From UBA6627 sp965248675 (lineage in GTDB: Bacteria > Chloroflexota > Dehalococcoidia > UBA2979), in assembly GCA_965248675.1 (NCBI GenBank), contig CBDFJZ010000006.1, forward strand, positions 434,001 through 498,000: DNA of 64,000 nt, given 5' to 3'. Every line of letters begins with the position of its first letter. Positions within the stretch are counted from its first letter, which is position 1. The notes under the pieces were generated by a model that did no database searches, was not told where the DNA came from, and saw only the letters and a program-made list of their open reading frames with translations. Shown here in pieces: positions 33,963 through 42,934 of the stretch. The position numbers were made by a program, and so were the translations under genes.

Positions 33963-35189
33963 CTAGTCCTCACTACCGTTCGAGGCGGCCCGTTCGTCGA
34001 ATTCACGCTTCGCCTCGGCCAGCAACTCCGGCTGTGCGAAGAGATCGATGACGGTGAGGGCGAGCGCCTTCGAGGCGGTGATCATGCGGGCGTGCCCCTC
34101 CTCGCTCCCCGCGGCTTCGGTGAAGCCGGCGTTGTGGTTCCCCGCGGTCGATTCGACGGAGTACGAGGGGTGCAGGCCGGGGACGGCGTAGGTGACGTTG
34201 CCCATGTCGGTGGAGCCGGAGCCGGCGGTGACGGGTTCGACGGGGTCCATACCGAGGGCGATCGCGTGCTGCTCGAAGGTGTCGGCGAGCGGGGTTGAGT
34301 TCTGCATGTCGGTGTAGGGGTTGCCCTCCCACGTCAGGTCGAGCTCTGTGCCGGTGGCGAGGGCGGCAGCCTCGAAGCAGGCGACGACGCGCGGCTTGAG
34401 CTCCTCGAGGTGGGCGACGTCGTCTTCGCGGACGTAGAAATAGGCGGCGGTCTTGTCGGGGATGATGTTCGGCGCCTGGCCGCCCTCGGTGATGATGCCG
34501 TGGACGCGGGCGCTGGGGCGCATCTGCTGCCGCAGCAGCGAGATGCCGCCGTAGGCGTGGAGCATGGCATCGAGGGCGTTGAGGCCGTCCCACGGGCGCC
34601 CAGCGGCGTGGGCGTTCTTGCCGGTGTAGCGGACGGTCAAGGCGTGGAGCGCGTTCGGCTTGGCGCGGACGCGGACGCTGCCGGGCGGCATCTGCGGGCT
34701 TTGCCCGCCGGGGTGCATCATCAGCGCGGCGTCGACGTCGTCGAAGGCGCCGTTGCGGATCAGGTCTGCCTTCCCGCCGTCGCGCTCCTCGGCGGGGGTG
34801 CCGAGCACGACCACCGTGCCGTCGCCCTCCCCCAGCACCTCCGCCAGCGCGAGGCCGGTCGCAACGCCCGAGGCGGCGATGAGGTTATGTCCACACGCGT
34901 GACCGATCCCGGGCAGCGCGTCGTACTCGCAGAGCACGGCGAGGGTGGGGTCGCCGCTGCCGGCGACGGCGCGGAACGCCGTCGGGAGGCCGTGCGCGCC
35001 ACGCTCGACGGCGAAGCCACGCTCCTCGAGGAAGGTCGTGAGCGCGGCGTGCGCGTACTCCTCCTGGTAGGCGAGCTCCGGGTGCGAGTGGATGTCGAGG
35101 CTGAGGTCGCGGAGGTCACCGTTCGCAGTGTCGATAGTGGCGAGCGCGGTGGCTCGGGCTCGTTCGAGGTCGTCCGCCAGATTCGGCAT
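33963..35189 (-). CDS. M20-family amidohydrolase (AbgA/IAA-amino acid hydrolase type)
   Basis: The protein has 408 residues. The metal site includes IGHACGHN (Cys and His ligands), Glu-Glu in TPAEERDGGKAD and HPGGQ. The dimerisation (lid) domain starts at LTVRYTGKNAHAAGRPW. The lack of an initial Asp-rich M20A site and the GHACGHN motif place it in the M20D group, which splits N-acyl or p-aminobenzoyl amino acids. It probably starts at ATG 35189. It is transcribed with the phosphoesterase downstream. Confidence 0.87.
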   Translation of the reverse strand: MPNLADDLERARATALATIDTANGDLRDLSLDIHSHPELAYQEEYAHAALTTFLEERGFAVERGAHGLPTAFRAVAGSGDPTLAVLCEYDALPGIGHACGHNLIAASGVATGLALAEVLGEGDGTVVVLGTPAEERDGGKADLIRNGAFDDVDAALMMHPGGQSPQMPPGSVRVRAKPNALHALTVRYTGKNAHAAGRPWDGLNALDAMLHAYGGISLLRQQMRPSARVHGIITEGGQAPNIIPDKTAAYFYVREDDVAHLEELKPRVVACFEAAALATGTELDLTWEGNPYTDMQNSTPLADTFEQHAIALGMDPVEPVTAGSGSTDMGNVTYAVPGLHPSYSVESTAGNHNAGFTEAAGSEEGHARMITASKALALTVIDLFAQPELLAEAKREFDERAASNGSED

Positions 35190-35206
35190 TCTCGCACCCC
35201 ACCCCC

Positions 35207-35294
35207 GCGCCGCTGGGCGGCGCATGTACTACATCAAAGCGCCGCTGAGCGGCGCATGTTCCCCACCGAGGCGTGCATGCCTCGGTGGGGAACA
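35207..35294. repeat. Three successive hairpins in a divergent promoter region
   Basis: Two direct copies of GCGCCGCTG-GCGGCGCATGT (35207-35227 and 35239-35259) each fold as a hairpin. They are followed by a 16-bp perfect stem, TGTTCCCCACCGAGGC (35257-35272) with GCCTCGGTGGGGAACA (35279-35294), loop GTGCAT. They lie between the divergent M20 hydrolase and lipoprotein genes, so they sit in 5' leaders or promoters, not after genes. Confidence 0.65.
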
Positions 35295-35434
35295 GACTAG
35301 CGCGACGGGCTTCGCTCAGGAGGCGTCTGTTCGGTCGGATAGGCACGTCGGGACCGACCTAGCGGCGGGAACTCCGGAGCGTGCTCGGTCGTTGGGCGAG
35401 GGTGGCCGCGCGGCGCGCCACAACGGAGGCTTGG

Positions 35435-35860
35435 ATGATGAGACGAATGCTGCTGGTGCTGCTGGCCGTCGCCACGGTCGCGGCGATTGGCTGCTCGGAC
35501 GGCGACTCGGACGACGCGACTGCGACCGCCGGCGCCGACGACGGCAATGGGGGCGCCTCCTCGTCGGCCACCGGCCCGGGGATCTCGGTCGTCGACGCGC
35601 TCGCCTCCACGCTCGGCGACCCGCTGCTGGTGAACGGCTTCCTGGTTGTGACCGGCGATGAGGCACGGTTGTGCGAGGCGCTGGCCGAGTCGTTCCCGCC
35701 TCAATGCGGGGGCGCGTCGCTCCTCGTCGAGGGCCCGGACCCGGCGACGCTCGCCGAGCTGGAGACCGAGGGCAACGTGTCGTGGACGGCGCAACCGATC
35801 CAGTTGCTGGGAGAGGTCGAGGACGGGACACTACGGGTCGATGGATTGAGCACCGGCTGA
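35435..35860 (+). CDS. Small lipoprotein, function unknown
   Basis: The protein has 141 residues. The lipoprotein signal ends in VAAIGC (Cys20) and is followed by an Asp/Ala/Gly-rich linker (about 21-48). The remaining domain (about 50-141) has two Cys residues (ARLCEAL, PQCGG) that could form a disulfide, and two strands suggested by SLLVEG and PIQLLGEVEDGTLRVDG. GGAGG is 5 nt before the ATG. I recognise no family. It is convergent with a hydratase gene and ends at a shared terminator. Confidence 0.7.
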   Translation: MMRRMLLVLLAVATVAAIGCSDGDSDDATATAGADDGNGGASSSATGPGISVVDALASTLGDPLLVNGFLVVTGDEARLCEALAESFPPQCGGASLLVEGPDPATLAELETEGNVSWTAQPIQLLGEVEDGTLRVDGLSTG

Positions 35861-35898
35861 GGCCCACCGTTTCCCGTTTGGAGAACTAGCTCGCGGGC

Positions 35899-35926
35899 GC
35901 CCGGATCAACGAACGCTGATCCGGGC
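35899..35926. terminator. Bidirectional terminator between lipoprotein and hydratase genes
   Basis: GCCCGGATCA (35899-35908), 8-nt loop, TGATCCGGGC (35917-35926), a perfect 10-bp stem. The stop codon of the hydratase in its corrected frame (35906) lies inside it. Confidence 0.7.
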
Positions 35927-36702
35927 CTCGCCGAGCCCATCGACAGATACGACGGCCACATCGCCAACGTCGAGCGGGATCGGCGGCACGATGCTGCCGG
36001 TGATCACGATCTCGCCGGCCGTAGGTGCTCGCCACGACCGGCGAGGTCGTTCGCCAGCCAGACCAACGCCTCCAGCGGGTGACCCATCACGTCCGAGCCG
36101 AGACCCTCGCCGCGTTGCTCGCCGTTGATGCTCACGGTGCCTCGAGACGAGGCGCGGTGGACGCTCTGCCAGTCCCGCACCGCCGGCCCGAGCACGGCTC
36201 CGCCGTTGGAGATGTTGGTGACGATCGCGGAGATGGCCGGGTCGGCGCCATCAGGCGCGGCGGAGGGACGGCGGTCGACGACCTCGAACGCGGCCATCAG
36301 CGACTCGACGTGTGGCGCGATGCTCTTCCGCGTGTACGGCGCCGCATCAGCCGGGACGTCCGAGGCGAGCCGGACCGCGACCTCGCATTCGATCGCGAGG
36401 TTCGTGTAGTCGGCGGCGGTGAGTTCGGCCGGCGAATCCGCGATCGTGCCCGCGAAGATCAGTCCGAAGCACGGTTCGCTGATACCTCGTGACTCTCGCA
36501 TGACGGCGCTCGTGTAGGCGATCTTGTGACCGCCGACCCGCCCCCTCGTCTCGGCGAGCCGATCGATGAAATCGCGCTGGACGAGGTAGGCCTCGTCCTC
36601 GTTGGTCGGCGCGAAGTCCTGGAGCATCACATCCAGGGGCTCACCGTTGAGGTACGCCCTCGCCTGGTGCTGGCCGGCCCGCGCGATATTGCCGTCTGTC
36701 AT
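35906..36702 (-). pseudogene. 2-keto-4-pentenoate hydratase/decarboxylase family, frameshifted near 36019
   Basis: The first frame ends at 36004 as HLRPARS. Adding one C to the run at 36019-36020 restores RAGEIVITGSIVPPIP, VGDVAVVSVDGLGEA and a stop at 35906, the family's normal C-terminus of about 265 residues. Earlier motifs fit the MhpD/HpcG fold: VGGHKIAYTSAVM, PCFGLIFAG, AIECEVAVRLASDVP with the acidic metal ligands. The family hydrates 2-hydroxy-dienoates in aromatic meta-cleavage pathways. I think the gene is intact in the organism and the shift an assembly error. Confidence 0.78.
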
Positions 36703-36741
36703 CGAAGCCCCGTTCCGGCCCGGTGCGTGCGCTGTGGTCGA

Positions 36742-37311
36742 TCAGACCTCGGAGTAGCGGAAGCAGTCGGTGGTGTGGTCGTTGACCATGCCGCGGGACT
36801 GCATGAAGGCGTAGCAGATGGTGGGGCCGACGAAGCGGAAGCCGGCTTTCTTGAGGGCCTTCGACATGGCCTTGGATTCGTCGGTCTCGGCGGGCAGCTC
36901 GCTCATGGAGGTGAACCCTTTCACCGTGGGCTCGCCGCCGATGAACGACCAGAGGTAGGCGTCGAGAGAGCCGTGCTCCTCGACGGCGGCGAGGGCGGCC
37001 TGCGCGTTGCTGACGGTGGCGGCGACTTTCATCCGGTTGCGGATGATGCCCTCGTCGAGGAGCGCGGCGGCCTGGTCATCGTCGGTCCAGGCGGCGATCT
37101 TCTCGAGGTCGAAGCCCTCGAAGACCCGGCGGTAGCCCTCGCGGCGGTGGAGCACGGTGCGCCAGGAGAGGCCGGCCTGCGCGCCCTCGAGGGTGAGCAG
37201 CGCAAAGAGCGCGCGGTCGTCGTGGAGCGGGACGCCCCACTCCTCGTCGTGGTAGGCGAGCATCAACTCGTCGTCTTCGCCGCTCCAGTCGCAGCGCGTC
37301 ACGTCTGGCAT
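36742..37311 (-). CDS. tag: DNA-3-methyladenine glycosylase I
   Basis: The protein has 189 residues, the usual Tag length. MPDVTRCDWSGEDDELMLAYHDEEWGVPLHDDRALF is the signature N-terminus, with zinc-binding Cys near residue 7 and the base-pocket Glu/Trp. LEGAQAGLSWRTVLHRREGYR forms the helix-hairpin-helix region. The C-terminus has the other zinc ligands: GPTICYAFMQSRGMVNDHTTDCFRY (Cys and His). It excises 3-methyladenine from alkylated DNA. GGGAGG lies 10 nt upstream. The neighbour ribH is transcribed in the same direction, 40 bp upstream. Confidence 0.93.
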   Translation of the reverse strand: MPDVTRCDWSGEDDELMLAYHDEEWGVPLHDDRALFALLTLEGAQAGLSWRTVLHRREGYRRVFEGFDLEKIAAWTDDDQAAALLDEGIIRNRMKVAATVSNAQAALAAVEEHGSLDAYLWSFIGGEPTVKGFTSMSELPAETDESKAMSKALKKAGFRFVGPTICYAFMQSRGMVNDHTTDCFRYSEV

Positions 37312-37351
37312 GGCTGGCCTCCCCTCGACCTCTCCGAGTGAACGCACCAGC

Positions 37352-37846
37352 CTAGACGGCCAGCTCCTCGAGGCGGTGCATGTTGCGCAGGGTCTGCGCG
37401 CAGGCAACGGCGGCCTCCGCGCCCTTCACCTTGAAGTGCTCGCGGAAGAAGGTCAGGTGCTCCTCGTGCTCGTGGAAGCGCTGCGGCGTCAGCACGACCG
37501 AGAGCACGGGGACCTCGGTCTCCAGCTGGACGCGCATCATGGCGTCGAGGACGGTCTCGGCGACGAACTCGTGGCGGTAGATGCCGCCGTCGACGATCAG
37601 GCCGGCAGCGACGACGGCCGCGTAGCGCCCGGTCTTGCACAGCAGCTTCGTTTGCAGCAGGATCTCGAGGCTGCCGGGAACCTCGAAGAGGTCGACGGCG
37701 TCCGCCGGGATACCTTGCGATTGGAGCTCCCCGAGGAAAGCGTCGCGCGCCTGATCGACGACCTCGCGGTGCCAGGTGGCCTGGACAAACGCGATGCGGC
37801 GCGTGCCCAACGACTCGGCGATCTCGGTCTGCGTGGCTTCGGACAT
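37352..37846 (-). CDS. ribH: 6,7-dimethyl-8-ribityllumazine synthase
   Basis: The protein has 164 residues and catalyses the penultimate step of riboflavin synthesis. FVQATWHREVVDQARDAF opens the fold, LFEVPGSLEILLQTKLL carries the substrate-binding segment, and AAGLIVDGGIYRHEFVAE the phosphate-binding region. An FMN riboswitch (37922-38092) precedes the gene, so FMN level controls it. The other rib genes are not in the window. The ATG at 37846 follows AAGGGG, which can pair into a hairpin. The sequence is more divergent than typical RibH, but the riboswitch confirms the assignment. Confidence 0.9.
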   Translation of the reverse strand: MSEATQTEIAESLGTRRIAFVQATWHREVVDQARDAFLGELQSQGIPADAVDLFEVPGSLEILLQTKLLCKTGRYAAVVAAGLIVDGGIYRHEFVAETVLDAMMRVQLETEVPVLSVVLTPQRFHEHEEHLTFFREHFKVKGAEAAVACAQTLRNMHRLEELAV

Positions 37847-37852
37847 GACCAA

Positions 37853-37874
37853 CCCCTTCTCCGGCGTGAAGGGG
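37853..37874 (-). promoter_or_regulatory. Ribosome-site-sequestering hairpin of the ribH riboswitch
   Basis: On the minus strand CCCCTTC (37874-37868) pairs with GAAGGGG (37859-37853), which contains the ribH ribosome site 6 nt before the ATG. A further hairpin, GCGCCC-GCCT-GGGCGC, lies just upstream. With no T-run this looks like a translational expression platform. Confidence 0.65.
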
Positions 37875-37921
37875 CGCAGCGTGAACCACGGCACCCGCGC
37901 CCAGGCGGGCGCAGGGTAGCT

Positions 37922-38092
<171 letters not shown>

Positions 38093-38283
38093 CGCCGGTT
38101 CGCTCGCGCGAGGCGAGCGGACCCTTGTGATGCAGGGAAGCTAGCACAGGGGAGGCGGGCCGTGGCCCGTCCGGAGGGACGGGGATTACGGCCGATGTTC
38201 CGAGGCGGCCGGACACAGCGATCGAACTCATTTCCGCGACCGAGTCGATCACCTCCTCGTGGGGCCTCGGAGGACAGGCAGAG
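38093..38283. other. Intergenic spacer upstream of FMN riboswitch
   Basis: This should contain the ribH promoter (minus strand). No gene or clear repeat seen. Confidence 0.4.
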
Positions 38284-38715
38284 TTACGTCTTGATGGGAC
38301 TCAAGACGATCATCGGTATTGGCTCGGTCGCTCGGTCCTGATATCCGGCGGCTTGCGAGTCGAGTTCGACAAATCGATTCCACAAGCGATCTCGCTCGGC
38401 TTCGTTCGCCTGCTGAGCGAGCGCCGAAAGCCGCTCGCCTCTGATCTGGATCGTCACCTCGGGTGTACTCCTGATGTTGTACAACCAGGCGGGCGTCTTT
38501 CCTGACCTGAAGCTCGAATACAGGGCGCTGACGATGTAATTGTCACCGTCCATGAAATACCCCGTTGGCCTCGTCCGCTGCTTCCCGGACTTGCGCCCAG
38601 TTGTCGTGAGCAACAGCAGCTTCGTGCCGCGTATCGAGCTGCCGATCCGGCCGCGGGTCCAGCGGTACGTCAGGATATGAAATGAGGTGATGAGCTGAAT
38701 CAAGCGGTTGATCAT
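38284..38715 (-). CDS. Deazaflavin (F420)-dependent nitroreductase family protein
   Basis: The protein has 143 residues. GTKLLLLTTTGRKSGKQRTRP followed by DGDNYIVSALYSSFRSGKTPAWLYNI is the DDN-type split-barrel signature that binds F420 or FMN. Family members reduce nitroimidazoles, quinones and similar compounds. AAGGA lies 8 nt before the ATG at 38715. The gene is visibly less GC-rich than its neighbours and uses AT-ending codons more freely, suggesting recent transfer. Confidence 0.85.
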   Translation of the reverse strand: MINRLIQLITSFHILTYRWTRGRIGSSIRGTKLLLLTTTGRKSGKQRTRPTGYFMDGDNYIVSALYSSFRSGKTPAWLYNIRSTPEVTIQIRGERLSALAQQANEAERDRLWNRFVELDSQAAGYQDRATEPIPMIVLSPIKT

Positions 38716-38799
38716 GGTCACGTCCTTCGAGAGGAATCCCCTCGTTCGCCCGGAGTGTAGGACGCTGCCGTCCGAGCCGAACCCCCCGTTGTCACACGC

Positions 38800-39792
38800 T
38801 CAGCCCAGGTCGAGCTCCTCGATGCCAGCGATCGCGGCGACGTTCTGCTCGAAGTAGTCCCAACCGGTGTGGCCACGCTGCATTTCGCCGATGCCCCAGA
38901 GCGCCTCGAAGAGGCGGGTGGCGCGGGTACAGAGGGTGACGCGACCTCGCTCATTCGAAAGGACCGGGGGGCCGGTGGATTCGTAGGCCTCGAGGAAGGC
39001 GGCGGCCGCCGGGGCGATCAGCGCGGTGTTGGTGTCGTTGCGGCAGAGCGACCAGAGGGCGTTGGCGACGTCCCAGACCCGCCAGTCGAGGCGGGTTTCG
39101 TCCCAATCGATGATTGCCGCGACCTCTCCGTCGGTGGGACCGCCCTCAACGATGAGCAGGTTCCCTTCGTGGTAGTCGGAGTGGATCGGGAAGGTAGGGA
39201 GCGCGCTTGAGTCGACGGCGCTGAGCGCGACGGGCACCTCCTCGATGGCGCGGTCGAGCACCTCGATGCCCACGCGCGCACCGAGAGCGTCACGGTCGGC
39301 GCGGGACCAGCTCCACCAACGGTTCTCGCGCCAATCAAGGTCGACCCAGGCGGGGTAGCCCGGTCGCGGCGGGAGGTCTTGGACCTCGGAGAGCGCGCGG
39401 TGGAGGGCGCCGAGGGCGCGGGCGGCCGGCGCACGGTCGGCGCCGGTGCGGGTGCCGAGGCGACCGTTGACGAAGCGTTCGAGGGTGGCGAGGCGGTCCT
39501 CAGAAGGGACGTAACTGGCGCCGGTTGGGGTGCGCAGCGGGGCGAGCACCGTCGGGACTCGAGGAGCGATGCGGTCGAGGAGGCCGTGGGACCACGCGGT
39601 CATCTCCTCGGTGGCTTCGGGCTGAAGCAGGCGGAGGACGAACGGTCCGGCGTCGGTGTCGAGCGCGAAGACGTCGTTCATCCAACCGCCTTCGAGGCGG
39701 CGGGCGTTGGGCGCGGAGACGTCGGGGAACCAGCGCCGCACAAGCTCCGTGGTGTTCAGATCGGTTGGGCCCGGGTCGGAGATGTCAGACAT
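38800..39792 (-). CDS. Phosphotransferase of the aminoglycoside/homoserine kinase-like (APH) fold
   Basis: The protein has 330 residues. The catalytic loop is FPIHSDYHEGNLLIVEGG (HxDxxxxN) and the metal site AAIIDWDETRLDWRVWD (D-W-D), both standard in APH kinases. FVLRLLQPE holds the small-lobe lysine equivalent (Arg here). These kinases phosphorylate small hydroxyl or amino compounds; resistance is only one of many roles. The ATG lies 6 bp after the corrected SDR stop, in a minus-strand operon with the SDR and esterase. Confidence 0.82.
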   Translation of the reverse strand: MSDISDPGPTDLNTTELVRRWFPDVSAPNARRLEGGWMNDVFALDTDAGPFVLRLLQPEATEEMTAWSHGLLDRIAPRVPTVLAPLRTPTGASYVPSEDRLATLERFVNGRLGTRTGADRAPAARALGALHRALSEVQDLPPRPGYPAWVDLDWRENRWWSWSRADRDALGARVGIEVLDRAIEEVPVALSAVDSSALPTFPIHSDYHEGNLLIVEGGPTDGEVAAIIDWDETRLDWRVWDVANALWSLCRNDTNTALIAPAAAAFLEAYESTGPPVLSNERGRVTLCTRATRLFEALWGIGEMQRGHTGWDYFEQNVAAIAGIEELDLG

Positions 39793-39798
39793 GCGAGG

Positions 39799-40627
39799 TC
39801 AGCGCAGGTGAACGATGTTCGCGGTGACCAGCCGGGCTTCGTCGGAGCAGAGGTAAACGATCGTGCGCGCGACGTCCTCGGGCGGGACGACATGGAGACA
39901 GGTCACGGCGCTGGTCAACGACCGCGAGGACGGCGTCGTTGACCCAACCGGTGTCGGTGACGGGTGGATAGAGCAGGTTGGCGGTGATGCCGAGCGGGGC
40001 GAGTTCCCAGGCGGCAGAAATCGTGTAGTTGGTGAGCGCCGCCTTGGCGGCGCCGTAGGAGACCTCGCCGGGGAAGCCCTCGGGACCGCCGGAGATGAGG
40101 CCGACGATGCGGCCCCAGTTCGCTTCGCGGGCGCGAGAGCGCCGGGCGAGCTCGCTGATCAGCAGGGCGCCGGCGCGGGCGTCGACCTGATAGAGGCGAT
40201 CGGTGGTTTCGAGGGAGACGAGCTCGTGTTCGAAGCCGCGCGAGTCCGGTTGCTCCGGAGCGAAGGTGTCGGCGAGCCAGCCGCTGGCGTTGTTCACCAG
40301 GATGTCGACCGGACCGAGGGCCTCCTCAGCAGCGTCGAAGAGGTTCCACGGGCCCTCCGGGTCAGAGAGGTCGGCCTCGACGGCGATCGCCTCGCCGCCG
40401 CCGGTGTCGATCGCCTCGATGACGTGATCCGCGTCGCGGGCGCGGTTCACGCCGTACGCGTCGGGCAGCGCGGGGTCGGGCGCCTCGGTGTCTCGGAGGT
40501 AGGAGACGAGCACCTTCGCGGCACAGGCGGCGAGGCCGCGTGCGGTCGCCTCGCCGATGCCGTGGTTGGCGCCGGTCACGATCGCGACGTGACCGGAGAG
40601 GTCGTACGGCAGCGGCGGGTCGAACAT
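39799..40627 (-). CDS. Short-chain dehydrogenase/reductase, frameshifted near 39898
   Basis: The Rossmann motif is IVTGANHGIGEATARGL, followed by ILVNNASGW, the Ser region GRIVGLISGG and YGAAKAALTNY (catalytic Tyr/Lys). After VTDTGWVNDAVLAVVDQRRD the open frame turns to arginine-rich sequence ending at 39785. Removing one base near 39895-39900 restores LLHVVPPEDVARTIVYLCSD, VTANIVHLR and TGA at 39799, about 275 residues. The ATG overlaps the esterase stop (TGATG), so the two are translationally coupled. Confidence 0.82.
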
Positions 40628-41607
40628 CAAGCCTCGACCGAAACCTCGGATGGGGCGATCGCGCGGCGGAGGTAGTCCTTGGTGTCGGCGTGGGCGCGCC
40701 GACCGAGTTCGGCGTGGCCGCCGAGGCGCGGGGCGTCGAAGCCGTGCGCGCCGCCCGGGTAGACCCGGAGTTCCGTCGGGACGCCGGCGTCGATCAACCG
40801 ACGGGCGTATTGGATGTCCTCATCGAGGAAGATATCGAGCGTGCCAACGGCGATGTAGGCGGGAGGCAAACCAGCAAGATCGGTCGCGCGAGACGGAGCG
40901 GCGTACGGCGGGATGTCGTTGGTCTCGAAGAGGTCGCCGAGGTAGGCGCGCCAGCCCACGTTGTTGCTTTGAGGCGACCAGCCCCAGGTGGTCCACTGGC
41001 TCGAGGCGGTCGAGCCGGTGTCGTCGACCATCGGGTAGATCAGCACCTGATGCGTGACGCTGAGTTCGCCGCGGTCGCGCACCAGTAGCGCCAGGGCGGC
41101 CGCGAGTCCACCGCCCGCGCTGCCGCCGCCGATGATCACGCGCTCGGGGTCGATGCCGAGCGAGTCGGCGTTCGAGACGAGCCACTTCAGGCCGGCGTAG
41201 CAGTCTTCGACGCCGGCGGGGTAGGGATGCTCCGGCGCCAGGCGGTAGTCCGGCGACGCGACCGTCGCACCGAGCTCGGCCGCCCACTCGGAGCAGACAT
41301 CGTTGGCACCGTCGTAAGTACCACCAAGATATCCGCCGCCGTGGATCCAATAGATCGCCGGCTGCATGCCGCCGGAACCGCTCGCTCGGTAGGTGCGAAC
41401 GGTGACCGGTGGGGCGCCCTCAGGACCGGGTGCGTCGTGGTCGGCGCAGTCGATGCCGTCGGGGATCTGCGGCGGCGGAAGGAGTGCCGCGCGGTCGGCG
41501 CGGACCTTCGTCGGGTTGGTCAGCCAATCCGCGGGGTTCACGGCACTTGCGGCGGCGGTCTCAACTTGCTCGCGGTAAGCGGGGTCGACGCGGTCTCGGA
41601 CATCCAT
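40627..41607 (-). CDS. Alpha/beta hydrolase, hormone-sensitive-lipase (HSL) family
   Basis: The protein has 326 residues. The oxyanion-hole motif is YWIHGGGYLGGTYDG and the nucleophile elbow IGGGSAGGGLAAALAL (GGSAGG). The acid/base part is GTLDIFLDED and YPGGAHGFD (catalytic His). This is the HGGG branch of carboxylesterases. GAGGAG lies 6 nt before the ATG at 41607, chosen over the long arginine-rich upstream extension. It shares an operon with the downstream SDR. Confidence 0.9.
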   Translation of the reverse strand: MDVRDRVDPAYREQVETAAASAVNPADWLTNPTKVRADRAALLPPPQIPDGIDCADHDAPGPEGAPPVTVRTYRASGSGGMQPAIYWIHGGGYLGGTYDGANDVCSEWAAELGATVASPDYRLAPEHPYPAGVEDCYAGLKWLVSNADSLGIDPERVIIGGGSAGGGLAAALALLVRDRGELSVTHQVLIYPMVDDTGSTASSQWTTWGWSPQSNNVGWRAYLGDLFETNDIPPYAAPSRATDLAGLPPAYIAVGTLDIFLDEDIQYARRLIDAGVPTELRVYPGGAHGFDAPRLGGHAELGRRAHADTKDYLRRAIAPSEVSVEA

Positions 41608-41642
41608 GGTGGTCTCCTCGTGTGTGTCTGATCCGTCGAGCG

Positions 41643-42563
41643 CTACGCATGTATTGCTGGCATCACCTCTTCGACGAACGACTGGAGTGACTCCCACTCG
41701 ATCGGAGGGCGGATAGCGATGCTCACGCGATCGGCGCCGGACTCCGCGTAGCGCTTCAGCGTCTCGATCGCCTGCTGCGGGGCGCCGCTGAGCGCGCCCC
41801 CGCCTCGGTAGGTGCCGGAGCGGCGTTCGCGGATGCGTTCGGCGTCCGTATCGTCGGTGCCCATCAGCATGTGGAGGTTGACGGAGCGCTCCAGCTCGGC
41901 AGGGTCGCGGTCCACCTTCTCGCACCACTCGGTGAGGACGCCGTTGAGGCGCTCGTACTCCTCGACGTTGATGTAGGGGACGTTCCAGCCGTCGGCGTAC
42001 TGGGCGGCGATCTTGAGCGTGCGCTTCTCGCCGCGGCCGCCGACGACGATCGGGATCGAGTCCTGCACCGGGCGCGGGTAGAGCCTGGCCTCGTTCGCCG
42101 AGTAGTACTCGCCGCTGAACGTCGTCGTCTCCTGAGTGAACATGCCCTGGATGATCTGGATCCCCTCTTCGAGGCGGTCGAGCCGCTCCTTCACGGAGGG
42201 GAAGCTGTAGCCGAAGCCCTCGTGCTCCTGGACGTGCCAGCCGGCGCCGAGGCCGACCTCGACGCGGCCGTGCGAGGCGTGGTCGATCGTCATCATGCTC
42301 TTCGCCAGCAGGGCGGGGTTGCGGTAGTTCATGCAGAAGACGTGACAGCCGATGCGGACGTGCTCGGTCTCGGCGGCGATCAGGGTCATGGCGGAGACGG
42401 CCTCGAAGGCGGGGTGGGTGCCGTCGATCGGCGGAGCCTCGTAGAAGTGGTCCCAGATCGAGACGAAGTCCCAGCCATGCTCGTCGACGTAGCGCCAGAG
42501 TCGACGCAACTCGTCGAGCTCGATGTCCTGCTGGCCTGTGTGCACGCCAAGCTTGAGCGCCAT
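41643..42563 (-). CDS. LLM-class F420-dependent oxidoreductase
   Basis: The protein has 306 residues, a luciferase-like TIM barrel. WDFVSIWDHFYEAPP, VRIGCHVFCMNYRNPALLAK and HGRVEVGLGAGWHVQEHEGFG are hallmarks of the F420-binding LLM subgroup. IVVGGRGEKRTLKIAAQYADGWN near residues 140-165 contacts the cofactor phosphate. The substrate is unknown. AAGGA precedes the ATG at 42563. Confidence 0.9.
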   Translation of the reverse strand: MALKLGVHTGQQDIELDELRRLWRYVDEHGWDFVSIWDHFYEAPPIDGTHPAFEAVSAMTLIAAETEHVRIGCHVFCMNYRNPALLAKSMMTIDHASHGRVEVGLGAGWHVQEHEGFGYSFPSVKERLDRLEEGIQIIQGMFTQETTTFSGEYYSANEARLYPRPVQDSIPIVVGGRGEKRTLKIAAQYADGWNVPYINVEEYERLNGVLTEWCEKVDRDPAELERSVNLHMLMGTDDTDAERIRERRSGTYRGGGALSGAPQQAIETLKRYAESGADRVSIAIRPPIEWESLQSFVEEVMPAIHA

Positions 42564-42720
42564 GCCTCGATCCTTCCGTGAGCGGCGGCGGGTCGGCGTC
42601 AATATAGGGGACGTGCAGGGCGGCTTCGGGCGCCGCCTCGGAAGCTGGGTCGTCCTCGGAGTTCCCGGTTGTCCGCAGCGGACGGGCGCGGCTACGCTAT
42701 TCGCCCGGCAGCGTGATCGC

Positions 42721-42797
42721 GGGCGGTTAGCTCAGTTGGTACGAGCGCACGCTTCACACGCGTGAGGTCACTGGTTCGAGCCCAGTACCGCCCACCA
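42721..42797 (+). tRNA. tRNA-Val (CAC)
   Basis: The acceptor GGGCGGT pairs with ACCGCCC, anticodon stem CACGC/GCGTG with loop TTCACAC (anticodon CAC), T arm ACTGG-TTCGAGC-CCAGT, discriminator A and an encoded CCA. First of three tRNA genes in a row; TACGCTAT about 30 bp upstream could be a -10 element. Confidence 0.97.
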
Positions 42798-42841
42798 GCT
42801 GCACTCAGCCGATCAGCAGTCGCGAGGCCGGGATTGTGCGT

Positions 42842-42929
42842 GCCGAAGTGGCGGAACTGGCAGACGCGCTGCGTTCAGGGCGCAGTGGGCCTCGCGCCCG
42901 TGTGAGTTCGAATCTCACCTTCGGCACCA
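42842..42929 (+). tRNA. tRNA-Leu (CAG)
   Basis: The acceptor GCCGAAG pairs with CTTCGGC. A long class II variable arm (GTGGGCCTCGCGCCCGT region) and anticodon loop TTCAGGG (CAG) identify leucine. T loop TTCGAAT, encoded CCA. Confidence 0.97.
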
Positions 42930-42934
42930 GGCGT

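Noticed and set aside
35116..35346. Reading the 35.26-kb stem as a transcription terminator
   Set aside because: Both neighbouring genes start, not end, on either side of it.
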